A stretch of 64,000 nucleotides of DNA from Rhyzopertha dominica (taxonomy: Eukaryota > Arthropoda > Insecta > Coleoptera > Bostrichidae): assembly GCA_025024175.1 (NCBI GenBank), contig QCXZ01000041.1, positions 51,951,786-52,015,785 on the forward strand, read 5' to 3'. Every line of letters starts with the position of its first letter. The stretch's first letter is position 1. The position numbers were made by a program, and so were the translations under genes. Positions 1 to 10,890 of this stretch are shown piece by piece. Under the pieces are notes generated by a model that saw nothing but the letters and a program-made list of their open reading frames with translations, searched no databases and was not told the origin of the DNA.

Positions 1-248
1 GTAAAAGGAGGACTAAAATGCTCAAGTGACAGGTGTAAATAATCGATTCTGAAGCGTTCACTAGCCGATGCCACTTCGCTTCACAAATAGTTCTAGTTAA
101 ATTCTTTGTTAACAAATATTTGACTATTGAGTTTATAAATTGAAACGCCGTCTTCTGTAAAGTCTTTATAACATGTGCTGTTGAATTTCTAGTCTATCAT
201 ACACCGTTCCCATGTTGCCATTGCTATCACTTGTTAATTTTGGTTGTA
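1..248. other. AT-rich flank, no gene seen
   Basis: I see no coding frame or repeat structure here. The TA at 247-248 is the left target duplication of the adjacent Tc1/mariner-type element. Confidence 0.5.
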
Positions 249-327
249 TAGTAATGCAACTCTCTTATAGTTATTACAACCCTGCAATAAAATTTACCTT
301 TCATCTCGAACAGCAGGCGCCCCCTCA
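249..327 (+). repeat. left terminal inverted repeat
   Basis: About 79 bp that match the reverse complement of 2343-2433. The outermost 19 bases are identical between the two ends. Confidence 0.88.
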
Positions 328-474
328 CAAGTTACCGCAAATAACCGGATTGCCATAAATTTAGGTCCAATTTTCGGAAGATGGTTAAGCAGGGTCGGAT
401 TATTTAAAGTTTACTACCGGTGAAACCAAAACTAGCATTCAGTCTTTCTGTGAGCGACACAAGAGAAGCAAAAA

Positions 475-1729
475 ATGCTCCGTCCTTGGGAAAAAGCTGC
501 TCCAGGTATCGCTCATGAAGTTGCTGACGCTGACATGGAAGTCCAAATTGAAGAAAACAAGAGAAATCGTTGTTACCTTACCCAAGATGCCAAAGAAATC
601 ATAAAAAATGTATACAATTTTTTGATAAAAAAAGAGTGCAGTGCTCCGTTAAAAATGATAAGTGAAATGGTTGGTGTCCCCTACACGACTGTGAGAGATA
701 TTATTGAAAATAAAGGCAATTCAAGAAAATCACGGAATTCGGAGAATTTTCTAAATATATCAAAAGAGCTTGGGATAGAAATTAAAAAATTGATTTACCA
801 AATGCATAAGGAAAATAAAGTTCCAACTACGGCAAGTCTGAAATTAAAACTTTTCGATTTAGGATATGACATAAGTTATTGCGAAGAGCGGTTCAGAAAA
901 TACTTGAGGAGGATCGGTTTTAATTATAGTACATTAAACCAACGTTTGTCCCATAATGGAATCAACCCGACTAAAAAGAATGAGATGGGATTATATAAAC
1001 GAAATCAGAAGGTACCGCCAAGAAAATCGTAAAATCGTATATTTGGATGAAACGTGGTACGACACCCACGACTTGATAAAAAAAGGTCTGACAGATGGGA
1101 CAAATAACTGCGTTCTGCAAGCACCACCTTCGAGAGGAAAAAGAATTATAATTTTTCACGGAGGAGGAAGTGATGGATGGGTGGAAAATGGCTTATTACT
1201 GTCAGCGAAACAGATCCAAAATTGTTCTGCTGACTACCATTGCGACATGGACTCTGCACTTTTTGAAACTTGGTTTCAGCAGCAGTTACTGCCAGGGCTA
1301 CCACCAGGATCTGTTATAGTCATGGATAACGCGAGTTATCATTCAAAATTAATGAACAAGGCGCCAAAAAAGATCTGTTGACAATAATACAAAATCTCAA
1401 CATACCTAAACAATATCGAGTTGATGAAGTAGCGAAAGCACATGGACATATAGTTATGCATTTGCCACCGTATTATTGTTTCCTAAACCCAATTGAATTA
1501 GTGTGGAGTACGCTTAAAAAAGGAATACGAAGAAACAATACATGTCCGCGTTGTAGATTTAGTGCGTAGAGAGGTAAGTAGTACAACAAACGAACTGAGG
1601 AAAATTAAACATGTTATTGAAATTGAAAATAACTATGTATCGCTAAATTTTCAAAATTTTATAATACATGTTAATGATGATGCTAGCAGTGATTCAGAAT
1701 TTGACAGAAGTGTTGATGATAATAATTAA
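475..1729 (+). pseudogene. DDE transposase of the Tc1/mariner superfamily, frameshifted
   Basis: The reading begins MLRPWEKAAP and runs through an N-terminal helix-turn-helix-type region, including an MVGVPYTTVRDII helix. Three catalytic blocks follow: IVYLDETWYD (first Asp), VIVMDNASYHS (second Asp) and NPIELVW (Glu, codon near 1495). The tail is acidic with Ser-Asp repeats and ends at a TAA at 1727-1729. The reading needs three frame changes: near 970-980 in an A run, near 1365-1370 in another A run, and near 1530-1545. As written it cannot give a functional enzyme. The blocks match the insect DDE_3 endonuclease family, which cuts transposon ends and inserts at TA. The same family has two more relics at 11.7 and 14.0 kb. 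The gene lies inside a pair of TIRs, which confirms its nature. Confidence 0.88.
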
Positions 1730-2342
1730 TATATTTAAGTTATGTCGGTGTAAACTTGTTAGACTTTTTTGTAAAAATGTAATAGATGTACGGAATTATT
1801 TTTTTGTATTTAGAGCTTTAGATAAAAAAATATATATTCTTATTATTTTCTTTTAAAATACTTGTCTCTTATTTACATATTTACTTATGTTAACCGTTAA
1901 CAGCATGTTTCCAATAGTTAAAAGATTGTAAAGATATTAAAATGTATTGTTTATAATTTTGGGCTAGCACAGCNTTCAACATATACACAAAATATAAATN
2001 TTACAGGAATGTTAAAATACAAAATAAAAATATTTAGGAATGCGAGATTTTTCTTTGCATATTAAAAAAAGCTCAGCTGTGCATGTTGTCTAGTTAGATT
2101 ACAAATTTCATTATAACTAGATATACTTTGCTTGTGCAAAATAATGTTGCTACTCATCTAAAACTACGTACAATTCATTTTGAGACGTAAATAAAAACGA
2201 TCGATGTAAAACCTCTTATTAACCGAATGATTAAAAACTACTTAGAATAATATACACTACACAAACTAAAAACGAGTTTTAAAACGGCTTAAAGCCGGCA
2301 CTGGAAATTCGCAAAATCACAAAGAGAGGGGGGTTTGATTTA

Positions 2343-2433
2343 TGAGGGGTCGCGTGCCGTTCCAACTGTGCCTGTAAATGAAAGGTAAATAGTATTCCAG
2401 GGTTGTAAAAACGGTAAGAGAGTTGCATTACTA
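2343..2433 (-). repeat. right terminal inverted repeat
   Basis: Inverted partner of 249-327. It is slightly longer because of an indel near its inner edge, and is followed by the TA duplication at 2434-2435. Confidence 0.88.
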
Positions 2434-2511
2434 TACATTAAATATTAATTTTATACTGCGCCATGTATATTATTACTAGGTTTATTATCTATTGTAAATA
2501 AGGTGTTTATT

Positions 2512-3170
2512 TCAACTGGAAACTGAACTGGAACAATATTGGCATTTGTTAGCGGTTCTGGAACATACCGACGTCACCAAAATATTATTGAGTGGGGTTG
2601 ACAGCGCGGGGGTTTTCCAAAGTACCCGGCGAAAACAAATACGGGCGAGGAAAACTCGTTTCCCCAGCATCAAAGAAAATGGGAAAGCCTCTGAGGTGTT
2701 TATTCGAGACATCTCCTTTATAAACACAACGCCCGATTTTAAATCATTATTGCGTACAATTTTCTTGAGTTTGCTTTTTATTATCAAAGTTTCGAGGTAA
2801 GGTAAACAGCAATCTGCGTAGAGGCGAAATAAAGAAGTAAACCTCTCGCGTTTTATGTGTTTTTCTTCTAGTGAAAAAAGGAGGGACTTCATAAAACCGG
2901 TGTTTGTTTATACGTTTGTTTTATGTACTCCATCATCACTTCGAAAGCTAAACAATTACACATGTTCCCCGCAATTTACGGGCCAGCTTTGTTTCACTGT
3001 TAATCCTATTCCTGCCCACTACCCGATAACCATTAGGTTCCGAGCGCTGGGCTAAAAATAAGGACATTATGGAAACAAATGCTTAAAAATACACTTACCA
3101 GAAGATGCTCGGTTCACCAGCAACTCAATCGAATGCGTTTTATTGCCGGGCTAACAAGCAGTACATCTTC
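2512..3170. promoter_or_regulatory. GC-richer island, possible cis-regulatory DNA
   Basis: This stretch has visibly more G+C than its surroundings. Short frames exist on both strands (for example 2546-2800), but none resembles a known protein. It contains TTTGTTTCAC followed by TTAATCCTATT (2988-3010), a pair that recurs at about 11.08 kb. TAATCC is the core bound by Bicoid/Otd/Pitx-type homeodomains. A regulatory role is inference. Confidence 0.3.
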
Positions 3171-3960
3171 GGAAGGCGTAACTGTTATAAAATAAACGGA
3201 TCTGCTGAACATAAAAAATAATTGGGATAATTATTCATGCCAAGAGATATGCTCGAAATTTAGTTCTACTTCAGTTATAATTTGCTAAATTTATACCTTT
3301 TAGGATTATTTTCTAAAATTGTCAGACAAGGGTCGTCTTCGTCAGTCTACTGATTATACAAAACGTTTGTTGAGTAACCTCGAATGCAGTGATAAATAAA
3401 GAGTATTCAGGCGTGGGCTGTTGCAGCCGCGAATGCAAATTTAAGAAAAATGGTGTCTGGGATTGCACTTCGAAGAGGTGTAGGTATTGATAAATTTCTC
3501 ACAATGAGTCGCTGAAAACAGGCATTAGTCCTGAGGGGTTGACAAACAGCACCATCTGCCTAACAAACAATTAGTAAGCAATGAACTTTACGTTTGTTTA
3601 AGTGTGGTAGAATCTCTAAAAACTTTATCAGTTGTTAGAAATCAAACCAATCTGAAGGGGTAATGGTAATTGCTGTAAAATTTCTTCATTTGATTAATGC
3701 GACAGTCTGCGAAGCAATCGTACAATGTAGAGTCGTGTCGACGATATACAAACACAATTATTTTATTAAATTATCTAGAAACAAGACTGTACTTTGTTAT
3801 GATAGCAATTGGTTACAGATTTGTTAGTCGACAACTATCTTAAATTCGTAAAGACAAAACGAATAAATTTTGAGCATACGTTATAATAATATTTTTTGTT
3901 TAAATTCGTTTTGTTGTGTGTGCTGTACTTCAAAATAGTTTCAAGTAAAGAACAAAGTAA
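3171..3960. other. AT-rich stretch without recognisable gene
   Basis: No coding frame, TIR or tandem repeat recognised. It may include undetected 5' parts of the Penelope-like fragment that follows. Confidence 0.4.
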
Positions 3961-3961
3961 A

Positions 3962-4422
3962 TTAAAGTTGAGTCTGCCTTATGTACAAGGCATTTCGGAA
4001 AAATTAAAGAAGATGCTTACAAAACATGATATTTTAGTTGTTGATAGTACTTACGTATAATAATTTAGTTAAAATTTTAAATTCTACTAAAGATAAAGTC
4101 ATTTAGAGAGTGAAGGTGTTTACAAAATTACTTGTTCTTGTGGCAAGTGGTACATAGTTCAAACTAAAAGAAAAGTAAGTATGCGTTTGAAAGAACACAT
4201 ACGTGCTACTAGGCTGCAACAGATAGATAAATCTTCCGTAGCTGAACACTAATGTTTAACTAAACACATGATTAACTTTGATAAAACAAAAATTTTACAT
4301 GGAAAAAATATTATCACAAAAGTCTAATAAAAGAAGCTATAGAAATTTGCGGGAATACTAATAATTTTAATAGGGATTGTGGAAATTATGAGTTAGGTGA
4401 CATTTGGAACGCTATTTTGTAG
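3962..4422 (+). pseudogene. Penelope-like retroelement, GIY-YIG endonuclease end
   Basis: Read across several stops and frame changes, the + strand gives LPYVQGISEKL, then GVYKITCSCGKWYIVQT followed by RLKEHIRAT. Further on come KEAIEIC and NFNRDCGNYEL, ending DIWNAIL at 4422. This is the order of the C-terminal GIY-YIG nuclease of Penelope-like elements, which nicks target DNA for reverse transcription. The usual YIGQT is here YIVQT. Only the end of the element is present, and the reverse transcriptase is missing upstream. A hairpin with a GAAAC-GTC tail lies about 190 bp downstream in the same orientation, as expected for the element's 3' region. Confidence 0.75.
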
Positions 4423-4598
4423 TTATCTTTTATCAAGTAGTTCGTGTATATCTAGTAGGTAGGTAGTTCCTTTTTCGTCGTTAGGTTCATATTTTATCAG
4501 GTTGGCACGTTGTTTCTATGACGTCTCGCTTCCTTGGTGATTTGTTTATTTACTTTCAAAATTGTCAAAATGCCAGACGAATTTTGAGGTTCCTCATC

Positions 4599-4635
4599 TT
4601 TGACAAAGATTACAGATGTAATCGAAACGTCAGAC
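4599..4635 (+). ncRNA. degenerate hammerhead-like motif
   Basis: A perfect 6-bp hairpin (GATTAC-AGAT-GTAATC, 4608-4623) is followed directly by GAAACGTC (4624-4631). The segment just before the hairpin, TTGACAA, differs from the hammerhead core CUGANGA at two positions. Penelope-like elements are known to carry small hammerhead ribozymes, and this site lies downstream of a PLE fragment in the same orientation. The mutated core makes activity unlikely. Confidence 0.4.
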
Positions 4636-4639
4636 CAAT

Positions 4640-5030
4640 AACTTTTTGTCAGTGTTTTAAAACGACAGCGATCTTTCCGAGAAAATATTATCTCACCATG
4701 CAAATTGTTCAAGTACAGAGAAACTTGAAATAGTTCTTTAGAAACACCAAAATTTGTTTTCAGTCAAATCCTTCCTGTTTTTAATCGCAAAAGAATTATC
4801 AAAATTTAAAATCGCAGGGTTTTTAATTTGTAACAAGGACATCTAATAGGACGTAGGATCTTATGTATCTAGCAAGACTGTAAAGTATATGTAGGTGCAA
4901 TTAAAAAACTTTAAAGCTGATTCACTAATGACAGATGATTGTTTCACTTTATCTTGATACTAAAGAATTTTCGGACAATTATAATATAACAAGTGCTGCT
5001 ATCATTTCTGAAAATTAGAAACAGTTATTC
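4640..5030. other. AT-rich stretch, nothing recognised
   Basis: No coding or repeat signal found. A CGACACCCTGTA motif near 5033 resembles transposon termini seen in insects, but no partner was found. Confidence 0.35.
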
Positions 5031-5480
5031 TGCGACACCCTGTACAATCACCACGCATTCTACAAAAACATCAACCCTTTACATCCTTTCATGCTCGATT
5101 GCCAACGGAAGCGAGCCATCCCCTTTTAAACAGCCGTCCCCGAAAAGGATTAAAATCGAATCAGAATGTTATTATTAATTGGCGTGTCATGACACTGAGC
5201 GCAACATTTGTGCCGTCCTTCTGAGCGCGTTTTAATTAGGCATGTGCCGTGATTGCGCCATATATTATTCTGTACTGTCGCCATAGACAATTACCGTAAA
5301 TATTTACGAAAATACTGAGAAACGAGATAAAATCATAACCGTGGCCGGGCGTTAACAATTAAAAGCGCTGTGGATTTGGGAGGCTGTTGATGACCTTCAG
5401 AGGTCGCAGCTCATTGTTTAAAGGTTCGTTGTGCCACGTTGACTGAAATCTTTCCAGGGGATTGCGGTGAATAAGCGGGA
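5030..5480. promoter_or_regulatory. GC-richer island with homeodomain-type cores
   Basis: An island of higher G+C with no good coding frame. It holds TTATTAATTGGCG (about 5170), TTTTAATTAGGC (about 5231), ACAATTAAAAGCG (about 5354) and ATTGTTTAAAGG (about 5414). The clustering of TAAT cores and a Sox/Tcf-like site is what insect enhancers often show. There is no direct proof of function. Confidence 0.35.
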
Positions 5481-5940
5481 TTTTTAAATTAATTTATGTA
5501 GTGCCCATCCGGAAAATAAAAACATTGAATAAAATAATAAATCTAGCCTACTGAGGGCTTATTTTGGTCCCCCTCATAAACCGTTTAATAATAAGTCCGA
5601 ATGAAACATCTGTTTCTGTAAGCTGCAGACAAATTGCCAAATAGGACCCGTGGTTTTGCTGTAATATTATGTGGCCAATTGTAGTTTAATAATACTGTTA
5701 ATAATTTGCGTATTTCTTTAGTATTATTTAGCTATTTACAAGAATAGACAGCAAATGAAAATACAATAGCATATACAAAAGAAAGTTAGAACAACAAATT
5801 TTAACATTAAAGACGTATATATGATTTGATATTGTAGGTATTTATATTTATATTTAGCATGTAGCCGGTAAACCCATGTGACAGCATTGCAGTGCATCTA
5901 TATTATAATACATACCTATAGGTACATACAAATGTATATA

Positions 5941-7266
5941 CATGTTTTTTAAGTAAGTACCGTTGTGCGATTCCGCCGCCGCAGCGCTACGGTCGGCGTT
6001 CCGCGCATCCGCGCTGGTTACCTACATCTCTTGTCTACGCACTGACGTCATTACAGATTAATTCTTCATTGTATACGTTGTTTACTGAGTGTTTAAGATG
6101 CCTCCGACAATCGTGAGTCCCGCCGATTGTGAAGTACGGGCTGTTATACGATTTCTTAGTGCTAAAGGCGTAAAACCGATCGATATTCATCGTGAGATCT
6201 GTGAAGTTTACGGACAGAATATTATGAGTGCTGGAATGGTAAGGAAATGGGTGAGAGCATTTAAAGATGGCCGCACAAATGTGCATGATGAAGAACGGAG
6301 TGGGCGTCCTTCGGTCGTTAATGAAGATTTGGTGCAGAAAGTGAACGAAAAGGTGAGAGAAAACAGACGCTTTACAATTTCATCATTGTGCGACTGCTTT
6401 CCTCAATATTCTCGTAGTGTTTTGTATCGCATTGTGACCGAGAACTTGAATTACCGGAAATTGTGTTCACGTTGGGTTCCGAAAATGTTGGCGGATTTGC
6501 ACAAAACCCAACGTTTAGGCAGTGCATTGACTTTCCTTGAGCGGTACCACAATGAAGGTGAAGATTTTTTAGACCAAATTGTTACTGGTGACGAAACATA
6601 GGTGGCCTACGTCACACCAGAATCGAAACAACAATCCATGGAATTGCGACATTCATCATCACCCAAAAAAGTGAAGTTTAAGCAAACAATTTCTGCCCGG
6701 AAAATCATGTGCACAGTTTTTTGGGACAGAAAAGGAGTATTGCTAGTGGAGTTTCTGGCTCGTAATGAGACAATCAATGCAGCGTCTTATTGTAAGACAT
6801 TGAACAATCTGCGTCGTGCAATCCAGAACAAAAGACGTGGCAAGTTGAGTAAGGGTATCGTTTTGCTGCATGACAATGCCCGTCCACATGTGGCTGATCG
6901 GACCAAAGATCTCATCAAATCTTTTAAATGGGAAACTCTAGATCATCCTCCATACAGCCCTGATCTGGCGCCCAGCGACTACCATTTGTTCCTGTACTTG
7001 AAGAAACACCTGGGTGGTCAGCGTATTCAAGACGATAACGAAGTCGAAACANTTGTGATACAGTGGTTAACAAGNCAGGCGGCAGAATTTTATGAGGAGG
7101 GTATATAAAAACTGGTGCCACGTTATGACAAGTGCCTCAATATTCACGGAAATTATGTAGAAAAGTAGATTAAGGTACAGGCTTTCATGTAAGATAAAAT
7201 TATTGCGATATCTTTGCACGTCTTTTTTTAATTCCAAAACGGTACTTACTTAAAAAACATGCCTCG
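5941..7266 (+). mobile_element. mariner element, nearly full length
   Basis: The left side starts at CATGTTTTTTAAGTAAGTAC (5941-5960). Its inverted match ends at about 7261, and the right side continues with CCTCG and a TA at 7267-7268. The outer few bases of the left end no longer match, so the left boundary is eroded and the TA duplication cannot be confirmed there. The element holds one transposase gene. Confidence 0.85.
6098..7168 (+). pseudogene. mariner transposase with two stop codons
   Basis: One frame from ATG 6098 to TAG 7166 covers the whole mariner transposase. It has an N-terminal HTH_48 domain (VIRFLSAKGVKPIDIHREI), a second HTH region, and catalytic blocks GDET, HDNARPH and YSPDLAPSDYHLF. 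The second and third Asp are 34 residues apart, the D34D signature of mariner. Two nonsense changes break it. TAG at 6599-6601 replaces the Trp that normally follows GDET, and TAA at 7106-7108 falls where a Gln codon would fit. Apart from two ambiguous bases near 7052 and 7075 the frame is intact, which indicates fairly recent death. The gene lies between mariner TIRs. Confidence 0.92.
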
Positions 7267-7268
7267 TA

Positions 7269-7900
7269 CATTACATTCTGCGTCATTTACATTAATAATA
7301 ATTAATCGAAACTAGCTTGAAAGGTTACAATATGTCGATCAAGTCTAAATACTAACCTAGGGTGTTTTATTTTTCTTCCTCATTTGGTGCTTAAGCTGGC
7401 TTAATGGATTAATTCCATATGATTAAGTAGGTACGCAGTATGACCACATGATTTTGCCAAGTTATTAACTGCAATTGATTGGTCTAGAGAACTGTCAGAA
7501 ATAATCTTTTTAATAGCTTATCCTTTGTAGCTTTCTCAGGAACATTTAAACATTTTTCTTCCATGAAATTAATTATTTCTTACTTCTTTGTGCCTTTTAT
7601 AGGATTTTTTTGTCTAAAACGATAACAAGTATTCCATTAAATTCGGCAGCACTTTAATCCATTGGTTTGCTTTCAAATCATGAACTTCATAATCGTGAGA
7701 TAAATTCCTACCTCGCCTCTACTCGTAGCAATCAACTACACTCTCCTTTTTACCAAATTGAACACCTTTAATCGAAATTGGTCGGTACTTGCCAATGTCA
7801 TTTCTTATTTTGTAAAACACATTTACAAAAATTACGTATGGTACATAGAGCAGCTTAAGCATAATACTTTTATGGTTTTAGCACTGTTGTTTCATTCTTT
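7269..7900. other. AT-rich stretch, faint PLE upstream region
   Basis: No independent gene. Toward 7,790-7,900 the + strand shows weak similarity to the Penelope RT region that follows (LANVISYFVKHIYK). Confidence 0.35.
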
Positions 7901-7909
7901 TTGTAGATT

Positions 7910-8440
7910 GATGGTTTACATCATTTCTCAGACTTTATTGACGTTATAAAAGGTTTTAGTATTTCAGAAGCTCGTATATTAGTTAGTTCTGACGTGATTC
8001 CTTTATTTACGAAAGTATCCATAACTGAAAGTGTAGATATCCTCAAATCCTCCCCCATATAGCCAGATTATTTGACACAGTTTAAAATCAACGTATTTCT
8101 TACAGAACGGTAATTTTTATGAACAAAAGTCAGGCAATGGGTTCACCTCTAAGTTTATGGAAAATTTAAAGAGTTAGCGATCAACAGTTTTCAATTTAAA
8201 CTAAAATGTTGTGTAGGTGCAGATGATACTTTTTTTATTTGGCCCCACGATATAGAAGCGCCAGGTATACCATCAAACATGTTCGTATCACATAACCATT
8301 TAAGAAAAGGGCACTAGAGCATGAAGTATTACGTGAGCTCGGTGCATTTTTGGGGGTATATCGACAAACTTTTGTGTCGTATTGGAAAACGAATTTTAAT
8401 TCTGGATTGACGAAGTTTCTAATTAGGTCCTATTGTAGTT
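7910..8440 (+). pseudogene. Penelope-like reverse transcriptase fragment
   Basis: The + strand reads FSDFIDVIKGFSI, LVSSDVIPLFTKVSI, then FYEQKSG. After one frameshift it reads AMGSPLS, and then GADDTFFIWPHD (about 8215-8256). These are the RT blocks of Penelope-like elements in the right order: the first Asp block, the primer-grip AMGSPLSP block, and the second Asp block (normally YVDDTF, here GADDTF). Frameshifts and stops between blocks make it a relic. The GIY-YIG part is absent, so this copy complements in content, but does not join, the fragment at 4 kb. Confidence 0.72.
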
Positions 8441-8469
8441 GCTTCAGGCAAAAGAACTTGCAACTGCTG

Positions 8470-8900
8470 CAGCTATGAATTAAGCAACCATACAACAATC
8501 AACCGGCAAATGCACTCAGACGTAGTACNTTGGGTGCATTCGCCGTANATTACTATTTTCTTGTCCAAGACGCGAATGGAACGAAACAAAAGCTGAACGT
8601 ATACACACGTTAAAAACAAGTGGCGGCTTTGTACAGCGTCTGGCGCTCTCGCCGCGCCAGCGCTATTTATTTTATTAAAAGGCCGAGTCATCGGAAATAA
8701 AAGGTTTGTATTGTGAGTTTTGTGGGACCTATCCCAACTGGTGTTACACAATTTTCCATCTACCTAATTGTTAATTTGAACAGAAACTTGCAATCATCCG
8801 TGTTTTGCCCGGCGGTTACGCAAGCCCACTCGCGGGGCGACCCTGTGCTCAAAAAGCGTCTTAAATTTGACGCTGTTTTGTGAGAACGGAACGAAATTAC
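8470..8900. promoter_or_regulatory. GC-richer island
   Basis: A patch of higher G+C with two ambiguous bases. The 92-codon frame on the minus strand (8473-8751) resembles no known protein. Possible regulatory DNA by analogy with the other islands. Weak. Confidence 0.2.
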
Positions 8901-9114
8901 ATGTGACAGGTTATTTTTTTTCTCTTATGCCGTAAATAGGACACCCTAATAAGAATAGACTTTAGAATCTTTACAAAAACTTATCAAGAATTACTGAACG
9001 CACAAGGGATATGCAAAAGACTTTTTTTATTTATGGTCATTTTTACTTTAATTAAAAAAATGGTAATTATTTAAATCAGTGGCAAAATTTTATGATCTAT
9101 GTTCTAATAAAAGA

Positions 9115-9480
9115 ACACACACCGATAAGGTCAACAACGAAAACCTTCTTAGACAACTGCATCACTAATTTTACTGGTGCCTTCCAAGGTGACAGTTTTG
9201 GATTGTCCCTTCTGTCATCACAAATAAATGCGTGAATTACTGTTTACACTAGAATTATGACCACAAATTAGCATGAGGTGTTAGGTGATTGTAATGAAGT
9301 GAATGCAGTATGCAGTAGATATGAAACTAAATGTAAAGCTCATAAGAAAAGAAACAAACGCAAATGAAATTAAAAGCTATAGACCCATCATTGTAGTCTC
9401 CTTGATTTCAAAACATTTAGAATTTGTATAGCGATCATTTTGATAAAAAAAGCTTTATTTAGGTTTTCTAAGTATATATG
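9115..9480 (+). pseudogene. LINE relic: endonuclease end and RT start
   Basis: At about 9122 the + strand gives STTKTFLDNCITNF, like the PTR..T.IDNIFTN block near the end of LINE apurinic endonucleases. At about 9340-9430 it gives NEIKSYRPIIVVSLISKHLE, the first RT block (NYRPIS.LS..SK..E). The two blocks are far closer than in a complete LINE, so the middle has been deleted. Jockey/CR1-like by appearance, clade not certain. Confidence 0.6.
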
Positions 9481-10006
9481 AGCTTCGAGCAGAACTATCT
9501 ACATGAGAGAATGAAGCTAGTGGACTATAATGGAACTTAACACGTAAAATGTCTAAATACAAAACTGGCTCGCGTAACCTATGTGTTGACGCATACAGTC
9601 GTGATTATTTAATGTACTTTATTTAAGAAAAATTGCTCACAAACATATAGCAACACCAATTCTTGAAAAATGAGAAATCTTTTATAAAATACCGTAGCAG
9701 TACTCATTACTATTTAAAAGCTAATTATTACTGTGAAAATTTTTGAAACAATATTTTGGGTGTAATCTTAAATTGCACTTTTCACAGTGAAAATTAACTT
9801 TCTTTGTGGTACCTACGTAGTTGTCCTGAAAAATAATGGCGTGCCCAATATTGTCAAATCTATAGTGTTGTCTGTAAGATTTTTAAGTTTTTTGGAATAG
9901 CACTTTGTGAGTTTTCAAAAGCTCTATGGCTCTCCAAAAGAGAGGAGGAGGAGAGCAAAATGAATACAGCCTGTGTCCAGAAACAATCACATTATAATAA
10001 TAACTT

Positions 10007-10341
10007 GCTTGAAATTATACAAATCGGAGGTGCAAAAATTTTAAGGTCCAAAAAGAACAAAGGGGTTAGCCTTTGATGTTTTGTGATTTTTCGGTGGAAA
10101 CTAATTTTAGCTCAAAATCGACACACATATGTATTTTGAGCTGCAGATTCCAAAAATTTGATCAGAAATGAGCTAGGACGTCGGGCGGCCCAACTTACGC
10201 CACATTTAGAGCGAACCGTAGCAGCTAGCGACCAACGGATACCATTCCGAAATCCAGGAGGTCCAGATTAGTAAATATGCTTGAAATTATACAAATCGGA
10301 GGTGCAAAAATTTTAAGGTCCAAAAAGAACACAGGGGTTTA
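10007..10341 (+). repeat. satellite-like repeat, 272-bp period
   Basis: A 63-bp segment starting GCTTGAAATTATACAAATCG at 10007 recurs at 10279 with few differences, giving a period of 272 bp and about 1.2 units. The intervening part contains CGACACACATATGTATTTTG (about 10120). An inverted, rearranged copy lies at 46,411-46,544. This pattern fits a dispersed satellite-derived repeat or an unclassified transposon with internal tandem units. Confidence 0.75.
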
Positions 10342-10890
10342 CGATTTGTGAGATAATTTCTTACGTTTTAATTAATTGTAATGCTTCATTAATGCCTATC
10401 TTTATCAAGTAAAGGTTTTCTTATAAAAACAATGCAACTTGGTATGTTGTTTTTTTTCTTCTTGCCAATAAGCAAGTGAAGTATTATTATTACTATTTTG
10501 CGCAGATTTTTCCTGGGTTTGGAGCGATATGTTTTAGAATCGATCCTGCTGCAGCTCCATCTATGACCGACAACCTCACAGTGCGGAAAGTGTTTAATTT
10601 TCACACTAAATTATAATGAGATAGCAAAAGCATGCATCGGTGCCCTTAGACGTATATTTGTGCTCGCATATCTTTCATTATACTGATATAAGATAAAGGT
10701 TACAATAAGTGTGCTGTCAGCGTCCAAAAAGATATTTCGGAAGCTATTTCTCGCAAGCTTTCTCAAAATCAACTTAAGCTCATTTTCAGCTCTGTTAGGT
10801 GGTTGGCTCCATGGCTTCCTCATAACTTATTCCACTGGACATGTTCCCTACAAAAAATTTATTTTGCTTTGAGAACTTCTCAATTCATTT
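10342..10890. other. no gene recognised
   Basis: Short frames on the minus strand (10389-10604, 10611-10823) have no recognisable domain. Nothing else seen. Confidence 0.35.

Larger units (their letters stand above)
249..2433 (+). mobile_element. Tc1/mariner-superfamily DNA transposon with both ends
   Basis: The left end (249 onward, TAGTAATGCAACTCTCTTA) reappears inverted at the right end (up to 2433). Similarity extends about 80 bp on the left (to about 327) and about 90 bp on the right (from about 2343), with small indels. A TA lies immediately outside each end (247-248 and 2434-2435), which is the TA target duplication of the Tc1/mariner superfamily. The element is 2,185 bp and carries one broken DDE transposase in its left half. 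The right half (about 1730-2340) is AT-rich with no coding content. Both ends are intact, so it inserted as a unit and decayed in place. Confidence 0.9.
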
